Shown here piece after piece: positions 1 through 7,605 of a stretch of DNA of 64,000 bases; the first letter of the stretch is position 1; each line of letters starts with the position of its first letter. The DNA comes from DATMTS01 sp035564555. GTDB lineage: Bacteria > Actinomycetota > Actinomycetes > Actinomycetales > Microbacteriaceae. The position numbers and the translations under genes are program-made. The stretch covers positions 1 through 64,000 of the forward strand of contig DATMTS010000106.1 in the NCBI GenBank assembly GCA_035564555.1, written 5' to 3'. The notes below the pieces were generated by a model that saw only the letters and a list, made by a program, of their open reading frames with translations, had not been told where the DNA came from and made no database searches.

Positions 1-159
1 CGGCCCATCCTCCGCTGCGCGTTTCCGGATCGCGTAGAACGTCTCCCGGGAGATCCCGTGCTCGGCGCAGAACGTCGTGATCGACCCGCGCTGAGCATCC
101 GGAGGCCACTGAACGATCGCGAGACGGACACGAGAATCAACAGGGTCAACACGGCTCAT
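1..159 (-). CDS. IS481-type transposase, N-terminal part (cut by window edge)
   Basis: The reading frame starts with ATG at 159 and is still open at base 1, giving 53 visible residues. The peptide begins MSRVDPVDSRVRLAIVQWP and continues into a helix-turn-helix (FCAEHGISRETFYAIRK). That is the usual N-terminus of IS481-family transposases, which recognise element ends before the DDE catalytic core. The core itself would lie outside the window. Whether the element is intact cannot be judged. The outer end of the element would lie in 160-260, but I could not fix a terminal inverted repeat without the other end. A neighbouring tRNA gene is a common setting for insertion. Confidence 0.75.
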   Translation of the reverse strand, partial: MSRVDPVDSRVRLAIVQWPPDAQRGSITTFCAEHGISRETFYAIRKRAAEDGP

Positions 160-264
160 CCCTCAAACATTGAGGGCAAGCGTCAGGACCAAACCCCGCT
201 GGAACGTCAGAGCTCTACTGATGCAGCTTCGTCAGAGATGTCCTGATGGATCACACCAAAGGGT

Positions 265-307
265 GAGGCCCCTGGATCCCAGCAATTTACTGGGATCCAA
301 GGGCCTC
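265..307 (-). terminator. Hairpin terminator downstream of tRNA-Ser
   Basis: A long inverted repeat pairs 265-282 with 290-307 around a 7-nt loop (caattta). It contains a GGATCC core and only one mismatch. It lies directly 3' of the tRNA on the minus strand and is followed there by a short T-run (the complement of the AAA at 258-260). It therefore fits a factor-independent terminator for the tRNA transcript. It also separates the tRNA from the IS fragment. Confidence 0.7.
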
Positions 308-315
308 GATCCGTG

Positions 316-400
316 CGGAGGGCGTGGGATTCGAACCCACGAGACATTTCTGCCCACTGGTTTTCAAGACCAGCTCCATCGGCCGCTCGGACAGCCCTCC
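316..400 (-). tRNA. tRNA-Ser (anticodon UGA)
   Basis: On the minus strand the acceptor stem GGAGGGC pairs with GCCCTCC, followed by discriminator G. The anticodon arm CTGGTCTTGAAAACCAG gives anticodon TGA. A long variable arm (class II tRNA) precedes a T-arm reading GTGGGTTCGAATCCCAC. The length of 85 nt is normal for tRNA-Ser. CCA is not encoded. A -10-like TAGAAT lies on the minus strand at 448-453, about 50 nt upstream. Seryl-tRNA synthetase is encoded only 2.3 kb away on the same strand. Positions 401-524 otherwise hold only this promoter region. Confidence 0.95.
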
Positions 401-524
401 TGGAAAATCGCGAGGGCGTCCTGCGGACCCCGCTCGATCATCGCCCGATTCTAACCGACCCAGCTTTGCGGCATCCTCTCGCGCCTGAACCGCCCGATGA
501 CGATCGCCCGAAATCGAGGTGCGA

Positions 525-1772
525 TCAGCCCTGGTACGGCTTCGCGCAGGTCTCTTGCGCGGCGGTCTGGCCGTGCACCGTGTCGGGGAGCACAGCCGAA
601 GCGTCGGCAGCCGGCGTGTTGGATGGCAGGGAGCTTCCCGTCGGCTGCGGGGTCGAGCTCGGTGCCGCCGATGCAGCGGAAGCCTTCGCCTCCGTGCCGA
701 CACCGGTCGTGCCCGTGAGTTCCAGCGACTTGTCGGCCTTGACCGCGGCGACGAGTTGCGCCGCAGCCTCGGCATCAGGCTCGACGCCTCCGTCGACGAA
801 ATGATTCGGGTACTGCACGAACACGACCTGGTTCAGGTCGATGTTCTTCAACGCGGCGGCCATCGAGACCATCGTCGGGATGCTCTTCATCGACTGGGAG
901 AGCGTCATATGGTTGGCCGCGGCCAGTGCGATCGAATACAGCTTGACCGGGTCGCCGAGCGTTTTGGCGCTCTTGATCGTGCGCATCAGCGACGAGAGGA
1001 AGGACTGCTGATTGCTGATGCGGCCGAGGTCGCTGCCGTCGCCGATCGCATGCCGGGTGCGCAGGTAGCTGAGGGCGAGGCCGCCCTTGAGGTTGTAGTT
1101 GCCGGCCTTCAGGTGCAGTGCCGGGTTCACCTGGTCGTCGTCCAGACGCCCGGCGAGGCAGACCGGAACGCCACCCACCGCGTCCGACATCGCTATCACC
1201 CCGTCGAACTCGATCATCGCCGCATACGGAATGGTCAGCCCGGTGAGCTGCTCGACCGTGAGCACTGTGCAGGCCAGGCCGCCGTAGCTGAGGGAGGTGT
1301 TGATCTTCTGCCTGCTCATGGCACTGTACGAGCCGCCCTTGGGATCGGGGCACGACGGGATCGGCACGAAGGTGTCACGTGGAAAGCTGATCACGGTGGC
1401 ATTCTTGTGATCGGCCGAGACGTGCAGCACCATGGTCACGTCGTTCAGGTTCTCGCCGCGCTGGCCGTACTTCGGGTCACCGCCCCCGGAGTCGCTGCCG
1501 GCCAGCAGCACGTTGAAGGCTCCGTTCATCGCGCCGACCTGCGGGGTCACCGCTTTGCCGTTCTCATCGACGAGCGCGACAGCCTGTTTCGTGCCGCCCA
1601 CGATGTTCAGGGCGGCGTACGCACCGATGGCCGTGGTGCTGATCAGCATCACTCCGACGAAGGCGGCGACGATCTTTGCGACGAGGCCCCATGGACCGCG
1701 TGGACGCAGCCGACCATGCCGGGCCAGGGTCGCCTGACCCGTGCGGTTGGTGCGCGGGCGCAAGTCGCTCAT
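525..1772 (-). CDS. LytR-CpsA-Psr (LCP) family cell-wall polymer ligase
   Basis: A 415-residue membrane-anchored LCP protein. Family members transfer undecaprenyl-phosphate-linked glycopolymers onto peptidoglycan at the outer face of the membrane. One transmembrane helix (about residues 29-55) follows a basic cytoplasmic tail. The LCP core runs from about 85 to 310 and carries the family arginine motif ISFPRDTFV, the KINTSLSYGG segment, and the late YLRTRHAIGDGSDLGR stretch with the lipid-phosphate-binding Arg residues. The C-terminal 60 residues are Ala/Ser/Pro-rich and low in complexity. ATG at 1772 is chosen because GAAGG lies just upstream and the anchor then sits near the N-terminus; the frame is open further but without coding character. 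It follows the HAD gene on the same strand after about 100 bp. Confidence 0.9.
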   Translation of the reverse strand: MSDLRPRTNRTGQATLARHGRLRPRGPWGLVAKIVAAFVGVMLISTTAIGAYAALNIVGGTKQAVALVDENGKAVTPQVGAMNGAFNVLLAGSDSGGGDPKYGQRGENLNDVTMVLHVSADHKNATVISFPRDTFVPIPSCPDPKGGSYSAMSRQKINTSLSYGGLACTVLTVEQLTGLTIPYAAMIEFDGVIAMSDAVGGVPVCLAGRLDDDQVNPALHLKAGNYNLKGGLALSYLRTRHAIGDGSDLGRISNQQSFLSSLMRTIKSAKTLGDPVKLYSIALAAANHMTLSQSMKSIPTMVSMAAALKNIDLNQVVFVQYPNHFVDGGVEPDAEAAAQLVAAVKADKSLELTGTTGVGTEAKASAASAAPSSTPQPTGSSLPSNTPAADASAVLPDTVHGQTAAQETCAKPYQG

Positions 1773-1875
1773 GCGTGGATGCCTTCGGTGCGGAGGAACG
1801 GACGTTCCAGGATGCCAGGCATCGCCTGGCAAACGGCTGGGGCGCGACGCCGTTCCCACGCGCGGATCACCGTGG

Positions 1876-2733
1876 TCAGATCGTCGCGAGCAGGTCGGCG
1901 AGACCGTCATCGAGCACTGACGCCGTGACCTCGGTCGCTGCGTCCTTCACCTCGTCGGGCGCCTGACCCATCGCCACGCTGCGCCCCTCGGCACCCGCCC
2001 ACCGCAACAGCTCGATGTCGTTGCGACCGTCGCCCACCGCGACCAGGCGACCGCGCGGGATGCCGAGCAACTCGCGCACGCGTTCGGCTGCGACGGCCTT
2101 GTTGACACCTTCCGGTGCGATGTCGAGCCAAGCCGTCCAGCCGATCGAGTAGCTCACCTTGTGCAGGCCCATCCGCTCGACGACGTCGAGGAACTGCTCG
2201 GCGTCGTGCTGAGGCGACATCACCACTACGCGGCTCGCCGGAAATGCGGTGAGCTCTTCGAAGTCGACCTGTTCCGCGTTGGTCAGTTCCCAGTCGGTCA
2301 TGCCCTCGGTATACCGTCGGAACCCGGTGGCATCCTCGACCATGTACGTACCCGACGGCAGGTGCGGGCGGATCGTGTGCAGCACCGTGGAGGGATCGAA
2401 CGTCTCGACGAACTCGCGCCGGTAACCGGTCGGCTCCGCGGCATCCCGCCGCATGATCAGCGCGCCGTTGGAGCAGATGATGTATTCGGGGGTCAGCTCG
2501 AAGTGCTCGAGGATGCGCTGCGCCGTCTCCCAGCTGCGTCCCGTTGCCAGCGTCACCTCATGTCCGAGCGACTGCACGCGACGCACCTGCTCGAGCACTG
2601 CTTCGCCGATCGACTCGTCTTCGCGGATCAGGGTGCCGTCGACATCCAGCGCGATCAGCAGCCGCTCCTCGGATGCGACGCGCGGAGCACTCACGGATTG
2701 CGGCCCACCGGCCGCACGGGGTTCGACGGTCAC
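1876..2733 (-). CDS. HAD-superfamily Cof-type sugar/nucleotide phosphatase
   Basis: A 285-residue soluble haloacid dehalogenase-fold phosphohydrolase of the Cof/IIB type. Motif I is ALDVDGTL (nucleophile Asp about residue 30 and Asp+2), motif II is LATGRS, and the metal-binding motif IV is VGDGRNDIELL. A large C2-type cap lies between them. Substrates of this class are usually sugar phosphates or flavin/pyridoxal phosphates and cannot be read from sequence. The GTG start at 2733 overlaps the serS stop codon as GTGA, so translation is probably coupled to serS. A longer open frame exists upstream but runs antisense-like through serS and is rejected. The serS-HAD-LCP order suggests one transcript. 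Confidence 0.88.
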   Translation of the reverse strand: MTVEPRAAGGPQSVSAPRVASEERLLIALDVDGTLIREDESIGEAVLEQVRRVQSLGHEVTLATGRSWETAQRILEHFELTPEYIICSNGALIMRRDAAEPTGYRREFVETFDPSTVLHTIRPHLPSGTYMVEDATGFRRYTEGMTDWELTNAEQVDFEELTAFPASRVVVMSPQHDAEQFLDVVERMGLHKVSYSIGWTAWLDIAPEGVNKAVAAERVRELLGIPRGRLVAVGDGRNDIELLRWAGAEGRSVAMGQAPDEVKDAATEVTASVLDDGLADLLATI

Positions 2734-3998
2734 GCGGCGACCGGTTCGAGAACCTCGAGTCCGCCGAGGTAGGCGCGCAAGGCATCCGGAACCACGACCG
2801 AGCCGTCGGACTGCTGGTGGGTCTCCAGCAGGGCGACGATCCACCGGGTGGTTGCCAGCGTGCCGTTCAAGGTGGCGACCGGTGCGGTCTTGCCCGAGGA
2901 CGTGCGGTATCGGGTGTCGAGTCTCCGCGCCTGGAATGTCGTGCAGTTCGAGGTCGAGGTGAGTTCGCGGTACTGGCCCTGCGTCGGCACCCAGGCCTCG
3001 ATGTCGAACTTGCGCGCCGCGCTGGAACCCAGATCGCCTGCCGCCGTGTCGATCACCCGATAGGCGAGGCCCAGAGATTGCAGCAGATCCTCCTGCCAGC
3101 CGAGCAGCCGCTCGTGTTCGGCCTGCGAATCCTCCGGCAGCGTGTAGACGAACATCTCGAGCTTGTTGAACTGGTGCATGCGGATGATGCCGCGCGTGTC
3201 TTTGCCCGCGGAACCCGCCTCACGGCGGTAGCACGTCGACCAGCCCGCGTAGCGCAGCGGTCCCGCCGAGAGGTCGAGGATCTCATCGGCGTGGTAGCCG
3301 GCGAGGGCGACCTCGCTGGTGCCGGTGAGGTAAAGATCGTCGGACTCGAGCCGGTAGACCTCGTCGGCATGCGCACCCAGGAACCCGGTGCCCTGCATGA
3401 TCTCCGGCTTGACCAGCGTCGGCGTGATCAGCGGGGTGAAGCCGACCGACAACGCCTTGTCGAGGGCCATGTTCATCAGCCCGAGTTCGAGCCGGGCGCC
3501 GATACCCCGCAGGAAGGTGAACCGCGAACCCGACACCTTCGCGCCACGCGCCATGTCGATCGCCTGCAGCAGTTCGCCCAACTCCAGGTGATCGCGCGGG
3601 ATGAAATCGAATGCCGGGATGTCGCCCACCTCGCGCAACGTGACGAAGTCGTCTTCGCCGCCGGCCGGCACGCCGTCGATGATGACGTTGCCGATGCCGC
3701 GCATGACCTGCTCGAATCGAGACTCGGCTTCGTTTCCGTCCTGTTGCGCCGCCTTGACACGCGCGGCCAATTCCTGCGCCTGTGCGACGAGCTGCTTCTT
3801 CTGCTCCTTGGGCGCGGATGCCACGACCTTGCCGAAGGCGTTCTGCTCGGCTCGGAGGTTCTCGAACGCCGCGATGGCGGCTCGGCGCCGACGGTCGGCC
3901 TCCAGGGCCTCGTCGACGATCGCGACGGAGTCGCCGCGTGCCTCTTGCGATGCCTTGATCAGGTCGGGGTCTTCGCGCAGCAGAACGGGATCGATCAC
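2730..3998 (-). CDS. serS: Seryl-tRNA synthetase
   Basis: A 422-residue class II aminoacyl-tRNA synthetase that charges tRNA-Ser. The N-terminal coiled-coil arm (about 25-105) starts MIDPVLLREDPD. The catalytic core shows motif 2 (CYRREAGSAGKDTRG followed by HQFNKLEMF), the serine-binding TSTSNC segment, and motif 3 near the C-terminus (NGTLATTRWIVALLE). The length is normal. The GTG start at 3998 lies 7 nt after a TAGACT -10 hexamer (4006-4011, minus strand) with no Shine-Dalgarno, so the mRNA is probably leaderless. It heads a three-gene unit with the HAD and LCP genes, near a tRNA-Ser gene. Confidence 0.97.
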   Translation of the reverse strand: MIDPVLLREDPDLIKASQEARGDSVAIVDEALEADRRRRAAIAAFENLRAEQNAFGKVVASAPKEQKKQLVAQAQELAARVKAAQQDGNEAESRFEQVMRGIGNVIIDGVPAGGEDDFVTLREVGDIPAFDFIPRDHLELGELLQAIDMARGAKVSGSRFTFLRGIGARLELGLMNMALDKALSVGFTPLITPTLVKPEIMQGTGFLGAHADEVYRLESDDLYLTGTSEVALAGYHADEILDLSAGPLRYAGWSTCYRREAGSAGKDTRGIIRMHQFNKLEMFVYTLPEDSQAEHERLLGWQEDLLQSLGLAYRVIDTAAGDLGSSAARKFDIEAWVPTQGQYRELTSTSNCTTFQARRLDTRYRTSSGKTAPVATLNGTLATTRWIVALLETHQQSDGSVVVPDALRAYLGGLEVLEPVAA

Positions 3999-4020
3999 GG
4001 CGACCAGTCTACGGTGGGCG

Positions 4021-4239
4021 TCATTCTGCCTCGGTCCGGCGGGCGCCCGCCTCGGCGACGTTCATGCTGCCATTGTGCCCGTCCACGACGAGGATGCCCT
4101 GGAACTGCGCCTGCTTCGTCAGGGGGAACGTGTACCACTGGTCCACGGTGACACCTGGAGCGCGAGATGTACGCCGAGCGGGGATGCATCCGCACCAGGT
4201 CGAGGAGAAGGGAACCTGGACGATCTCGGCTCTCGCCCG
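4021..4239 (-). pseudogene. Coding-like remnant between serS and the GH36 gene
   Basis: No complete gene is recognised here, but one minus-strand frame looks like the tail of a real protein. It runs from about 4239 to a TGA at 4021-4023 and contains WYTFPLTKQAQFQGILVVDG, with strongly GC-rich third codon positions. The frame has no convincing start; an internal GTG would give only about 40 residues. It differs from the GH36 frame and cannot be its extension. The simplest reading is the 3' remnant of a gene truncated when the GH36-lacI pair was inserted between serS and the lipid kinase. A short unannotated protein is the alternative. I do not recognise the family. Confidence 0.3.
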
Positions 4240-4261
4240 GCGCCTCCAGCGCGCGCCGGGT

Positions 4262-6337
4262 TCAGCCCCGGTCGAAGACCAGCAGTCGCGCTGCAGGACC
4301 GGGCGGCAACGTCACAGAAGAGCCGTTCGCGGTGCGCTGCACCCCGACGCCCTGCGGGAAGGCATCCGTCACGGCGCCGCGTACGCCGGCCAGTTCGATG
4401 ACGGCGGCATCCGCGCTCCTGTTCCAGACCGCCACGATGTCGCCATCCGGGCCCCGAAGCCCGAGCGCGATCGTCTCGTCCTCCCAGCCGGGTAGGCCGA
4501 GCGGCCAGAATGCGGTGGATTCCACCAGGTGGGCGCGCAGCCGACGATGCAGTGCCACTGCTTCGGCCACGAGCGACTGCTGATCCGGGCGCAGCTCGTG
4601 CAGGAATCCGGAGAGGTACAGCCTCCCCGCCAGACCCGTGACGAGCGCGAACGAGGTCTCTTCGTGGGTCATCTTCGCGCTCGGATACGCCCAGTTGCCC
4701 GCCTGTTCCGGCACGATCGAGGCCGGCGCGGATGCCGCGATCGGCGGATAGAGCCGGAAGTCCTGCTGGTCGCTGGTGGATTGCAGGTGCACGACGCCGA
4801 GCAGTGCGTAGTCCATGCGCATCGCACCGGAACTGCAGTTCTCGATGAGCAGGGCAGGATGCCGCCGGCGCAGACCGATCAGCCAGTCGCGGTAGGCGCG
4901 GGCATGGCCCAGCAGGCCGTCGCCGGCACCGCCGCCGCCCACGTCGGTGCCGGCGCCTGGGTTGATGTTGTAGTCCAGCTTCAGATAGGAGATGCCGTAA
5001 TCGCGCACCAGGTGATCGACCGTCTCGTCGAGGTGCGCCCGGGCCGCGGGGTGCCTGAAGTCCAAGTGGTAACGCCGGTCCTCAACCACCCGCCGGCCGC
5101 CGCGCTGCAGAAATGCGTCGTGCGGCAGAAGATCTGCCGCAGGGCTACTGACGCCCACCACCTCGGGCTCCAGCCACAGTCCGCTTGCCATCCCCGCCTT
5201 GTGGATGACGTCGATCAGCGCGCGCAGGCCGCCCTCGAACCGGCCCAGCCCTTCGCGCCAGACCCCCACGGTGCTCCACCAATCGGCACCGGACTCCCGC
5301 GCGGCGAACCACCCCGCATCGATGCAGAACACCTCGGCCCCCACCGAGGCGGCCGCCTCGATGAGCGGCAGCAGTCGTTCGCTGCTCGGATCACCCATCG
5401 TGGTGTTCATGAAGTCGTTGTAGACGAGCGGCAACACGCGGTCGGCTCGGTTCCAGTTCATCGTGCTGCGCCGGGCCGCCGTGAGCTCGGCGAACGCGCC
5501 GTCTCGGCCCCGCTGCGATGTGACGATCACCGCGGGTACCGATTCGAAGGCCTCGCCGGCCTCGAGCACGTGCGCGAATGCATGCTCCGCGTCGGTCGGA
5601 CCGCTGAGCGCCAGATGCGCTCCCTCGCGACCCTGGGTCAGCTCCCACACCCAGCCGGCACTCGACTCGACCTGCCACGCCAGCGCCTCGTCGGTGCGCG
5701 TGTCGACGATAACGCCGGTGGGCAGCACCTCGCCGCTCGACCAGGCGCCCAGGCTGACACAGGCGTATCGACCGCGGGCGTCCTGTTCGTGCAGTTCGAG
5801 GTTCACGGCCGGCAGCAATTCGCGCAACCGCTCGGTGCGCCACCGGCCTTCGGCGAGCCACTCGCTGCGGCCGTGCACCAGCTCCAATTCGTCGATCCCC
5901 TGCTCGCCGTGTCCGAGCCCGGCGCAGGCGGTGACGACGGCCGTCAGTTCGAGGGGCCCGGGCCCGTCGTTTCGGATCAGTTGGACGATACGCCAGGCGC
6001 TGTCGCTTCCCGCACGGGTGATCTCGGTCACGACCGTGATGCCCGTGATCGGGTCGTGCTGCTCGATGCGGGTGCGATCCGTCTCGTCGTGGTGCTGCAC
6101 GTAGCGAAGTCGCTCACCGGCCGCGGAGCGCACATACCCCTGGCTGGTGCGCGCCCGCTGTTCGCCGGTCGTGAAGAGTTCCACGAGCGGCACGGCGCGC
6201 ACGAGTTCCGATGCACCCCAGTTCACGCAGACCGGAGCATCCTGGTTCCAATACACGCGCACGCCGGTGGCCGCGATGAAACTCCCCGACAAGACCTCTG
6301 TTGCGCTGATGGCGTCCTCCTCGACCGAGCTTGGCAA
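4262..6337 (-). CDS. Alpha-galactosidase, glycoside hydrolase family 36
   Basis: A cytoplasmic-type GH36 retaining enzyme (691 residues from TTG, 682 if it starts at the ATC discussed here) that removes alpha-1,6-linked galactose from raffinose-type oligosaccharides or galactomannan. It has an N-terminal beta-sandwich, the barrel strand FCIDAGWF, the nucleophile motif SYLKLDYN (Asp about residue 450) and the acid/base motif ENCSSGAMRMDY (Asp about 500). No signal peptide is visible. Start choice is unclear: TTG at 6337 lies inside the operator and lacks a ribosome-binding site, while GAGGAGG at about 6316-6322 is ideally spaced for an in-frame ATC at 6310. It faces no other gene and is probably controlled by the adjacent LacI-A, since both share an operator sequence. 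Confidence 0.9.
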   Translation of the reverse strand: MPSSVEEDAISATEVLSGSFIAATGVRVYWNQDAPVCVNWGASELVRAVPLVELFTTGEQRARTSQGYVRSAAGERLRYVQHHDETDRTRIEQHDPITGITVVTEITRAGSDSAWRIVQLIRNDGPGPLELTAVVTACAGLGHGEQGIDELELVHGRSEWLAEGRWRTERLRELLPAVNLELHEQDARGRYACVSLGAWSSGEVLPTGVIVDTRTDEALAWQVESSAGWVWELTQGREGAHLALSGPTDAEHAFAHVLEAGEAFESVPAVIVTSQRGRDGAFAELTAARRSTMNWNRADRVLPLVYNDFMNTTMGDPSSERLLPLIEAAASVGAEVFCIDAGWFAARESGADWWSTVGVWREGLGRFEGGLRALIDVIHKAGMASGLWLEPEVVGVSSPAADLLPHDAFLQRGGRRVVEDRRYHLDFRHPAARAHLDETVDHLVRDYGISYLKLDYNINPGAGTDVGGGGAGDGLLGHARAYRDWLIGLRRRHPALLIENCSSGAMRMDYALLGVVHLQSTSDQQDFRLYPPIAASAPASIVPEQAGNWAYPSAKMTHEETSFALVTGLAGRLYLSGFLHELRPDQQSLVAEAVALHRRLRAHLVESTAFWPLGLPGWEDETIALGLRGPDGDIVAVWNRSADAAVIELAGVRGAVTDAFPQGVGVQRTANGSSVTLPPGPAARLLVFDRG

Positions 6338-6349
6338 GCGTTATCCACT
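6333..6349 (-). promoter_or_regulatory. Putative LacI-A operator upstream of GH36
   Basis: The 17-mer GGCAAGCGTTATCCACT (plus strand) recurs with one change at 7510-7526 before the lacI gene. It has the central CG and partial dyad of LacI-family operators. A -10-like TAGAGT (6347-6352, minus strand) abuts it, so bound repressor would cover the transcription start. Confidence 0.65.
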
Positions 6350-6401
6350 CTACATCCGGTCCTGCTGTGTTCGGGATGCCGCCCGGGCGGCAGAACGTCG
6401 A

Positions 6402-7481
6402 CTAGTGGGTCGGAAGGCTCTCAGCGTCGCCGGAGTCCGCGAGTTCGCCGCGCACGATGGGCCGGGCGTTCAGTTCGATGCGGCGTGGCGCATCTCCTGT
6501 TTCGAAGAGCAGCGACACGGCCGCCTCACCGAACCGCTCCAGGGGTACGGCCACCGTGCTGAAGCCCGGCAGCACGTCCCCGATGATCGGCACGTTGTCG
6601 AACCCCGAGACCTCGAGCCGACCCGGGGCGATGACACCGTGCCGCCGAAGTCCGGCGATGATGCCCACGGCCATGGCATCGCTCATGGCGGCCACCAGCG
6701 CGAACCGCTCGATGCGCGGCGCGAGACGGTCGGCGGCCGCGATGCCTCCGTCGCGATTGAACGACTCGTGCACGATGTCTTCGGCCTCGATCTCCACTCC
6801 CGCCTCGGCGGCGCCACGGATGAAACCGGCCACGCGGTCGCGCGAGGTCACTTGGTCTGCGGGGCCGGCGACGATCGCAACCCGTCCGCGCATCCCTTTG
6901 CACAGCCGGCGGGCGAGGTCCCCGGCGGCCGTCCGGTTGTCGACGACGACGCTCGAGTACGGAAGTTCGCTTTGCCCGATCACGACGACCCGGGTGCCGA
7001 GGTCCTCGAGCACGCCGAGGGCATCCGAGATTCGCGCCTCTCGTGCGAAATCGTTCGATCGGCTCGTCGCCATCACCACCCCGCGGTGCCGCTCCCCGCG
7101 CAGATCCCGCAGCAGTCGCAGTTCATGGTCGGCATCGTCGTTGGTCGCGCGCACCGCGACGGAGAGCCCTCGGGCTTCGGCGGCATGCATCACGCCGGAG
7201 ATCATCGTGGTCGCGCCGAAGTCATCGAGGTCGCTCACGATCAGCGCAAGCGACCTGCTGGCCCCGGCCGCCGTGGTCTGTGCCGCAGCGTTCACCACGT
7301 AGCCCAGGCGTTCGGCGGCCGCCAGAACACGCACGCGCGACTCCTCGGTGCCCGAGCCGGTGCCCCGCACTCCCCCGTTGAGCACGCGCGAGGCGGTGGG
7401 GAGGGAGACCCCCGCGAGCTTGGCCACCTCGCTCAGTGTGACCGGCCTCGTTTCTCGCGATCCCGATGGCGCCTTCGGCAT
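6402..7481 (-). CDS. LacI-family transcriptional regulator (LacI-A)
   Basis: A 359-residue regulator. The N-terminal helix-turn-helix is VTLSEVAKLAGVSLPTASRV, followed by a periplasmic-binding-protein-like sensor with effector-pocket features such as AAMSDAMAVGII and VSGFDNVPIIG. The hinge region (NAAAQTTAAGASRS) lacks the usual leucine that intercalates into the operator centre, so its DNA contact may be atypical. ATG at 7481 is chosen because a G-rich SD-like stretch precedes it and the HTH then starts near residue 15. The gene lies upstream of GH36 on the same strand with about 65 bp between them. Shared sites at 6333 and 7510 predict repression of GH36 and of itself, relieved by a galactoside-derived ligand (inferred). 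Confidence 0.9.
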   Translation of the reverse strand: MPKAPSGSRETRPVTLSEVAKLAGVSLPTASRVLNGGVRGTGSGTEESRVRVLAAAERLGYVVNAAAQTTAAGASRSLALIVSDLDDFGATTMISGVMHAAEARGLSVAVRATNDDADHELRLLRDLRGERHRGVVMATSRSNDFAREARISDALGVLEDLGTRVVVIGQSELPYSSVVVDNRTAAGDLARRLCKGMRGRVAIVAGPADQVTSRDRVAGFIRGAAEAGVEIEAEDIVHESFNRDGGIAAADRLAPRIERFALVAAMSDAMAVGIIAGLRRHGVIAPGRLEVSGFDNVPIIGDVLPGFSTVAVPLERFGEAAVSLLFETGDAPRRIELNARPIVRGELADSGDAESLPTH

Positions 7482-7509
7482 CTTCTCGAACCCCCTCGAC
7501 GTTCGTGGC

Positions 7510-7526
7510 GGCAATCGTTATCCACT
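7510..7526 (-). promoter_or_regulatory. Putative LacI-A operator upstream of its own gene
   Basis: GGCAATCGTTATCCACT differs from the GH36 site by a single base. It begins just downstream of a TAGACT -10 hexamer (7533-7538, minus strand), so it would overlap the start of the lacI-A transcript. This supports autoregulation. Confidence 0.65.
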
Positions 7527-7605
7527 TAGGGCAGTCTAACGAGTGAACCGGCCCGGCACGCTGGGTGCTTCGCCAGCCGACGGGTCTCGGGCTACGGTTG
7601 AGATC

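Noticed and set aside
1..260. Complete insertion sequence at the left edge
   Set aside because: Only the transposase N-terminus is inside the window and no terminal repeat can be paired.
4529..6562. Long plus-strand frame opposite GH36
   Set aside because: It has shadow composition, while GH36 motifs on the minus strand are unambiguous.
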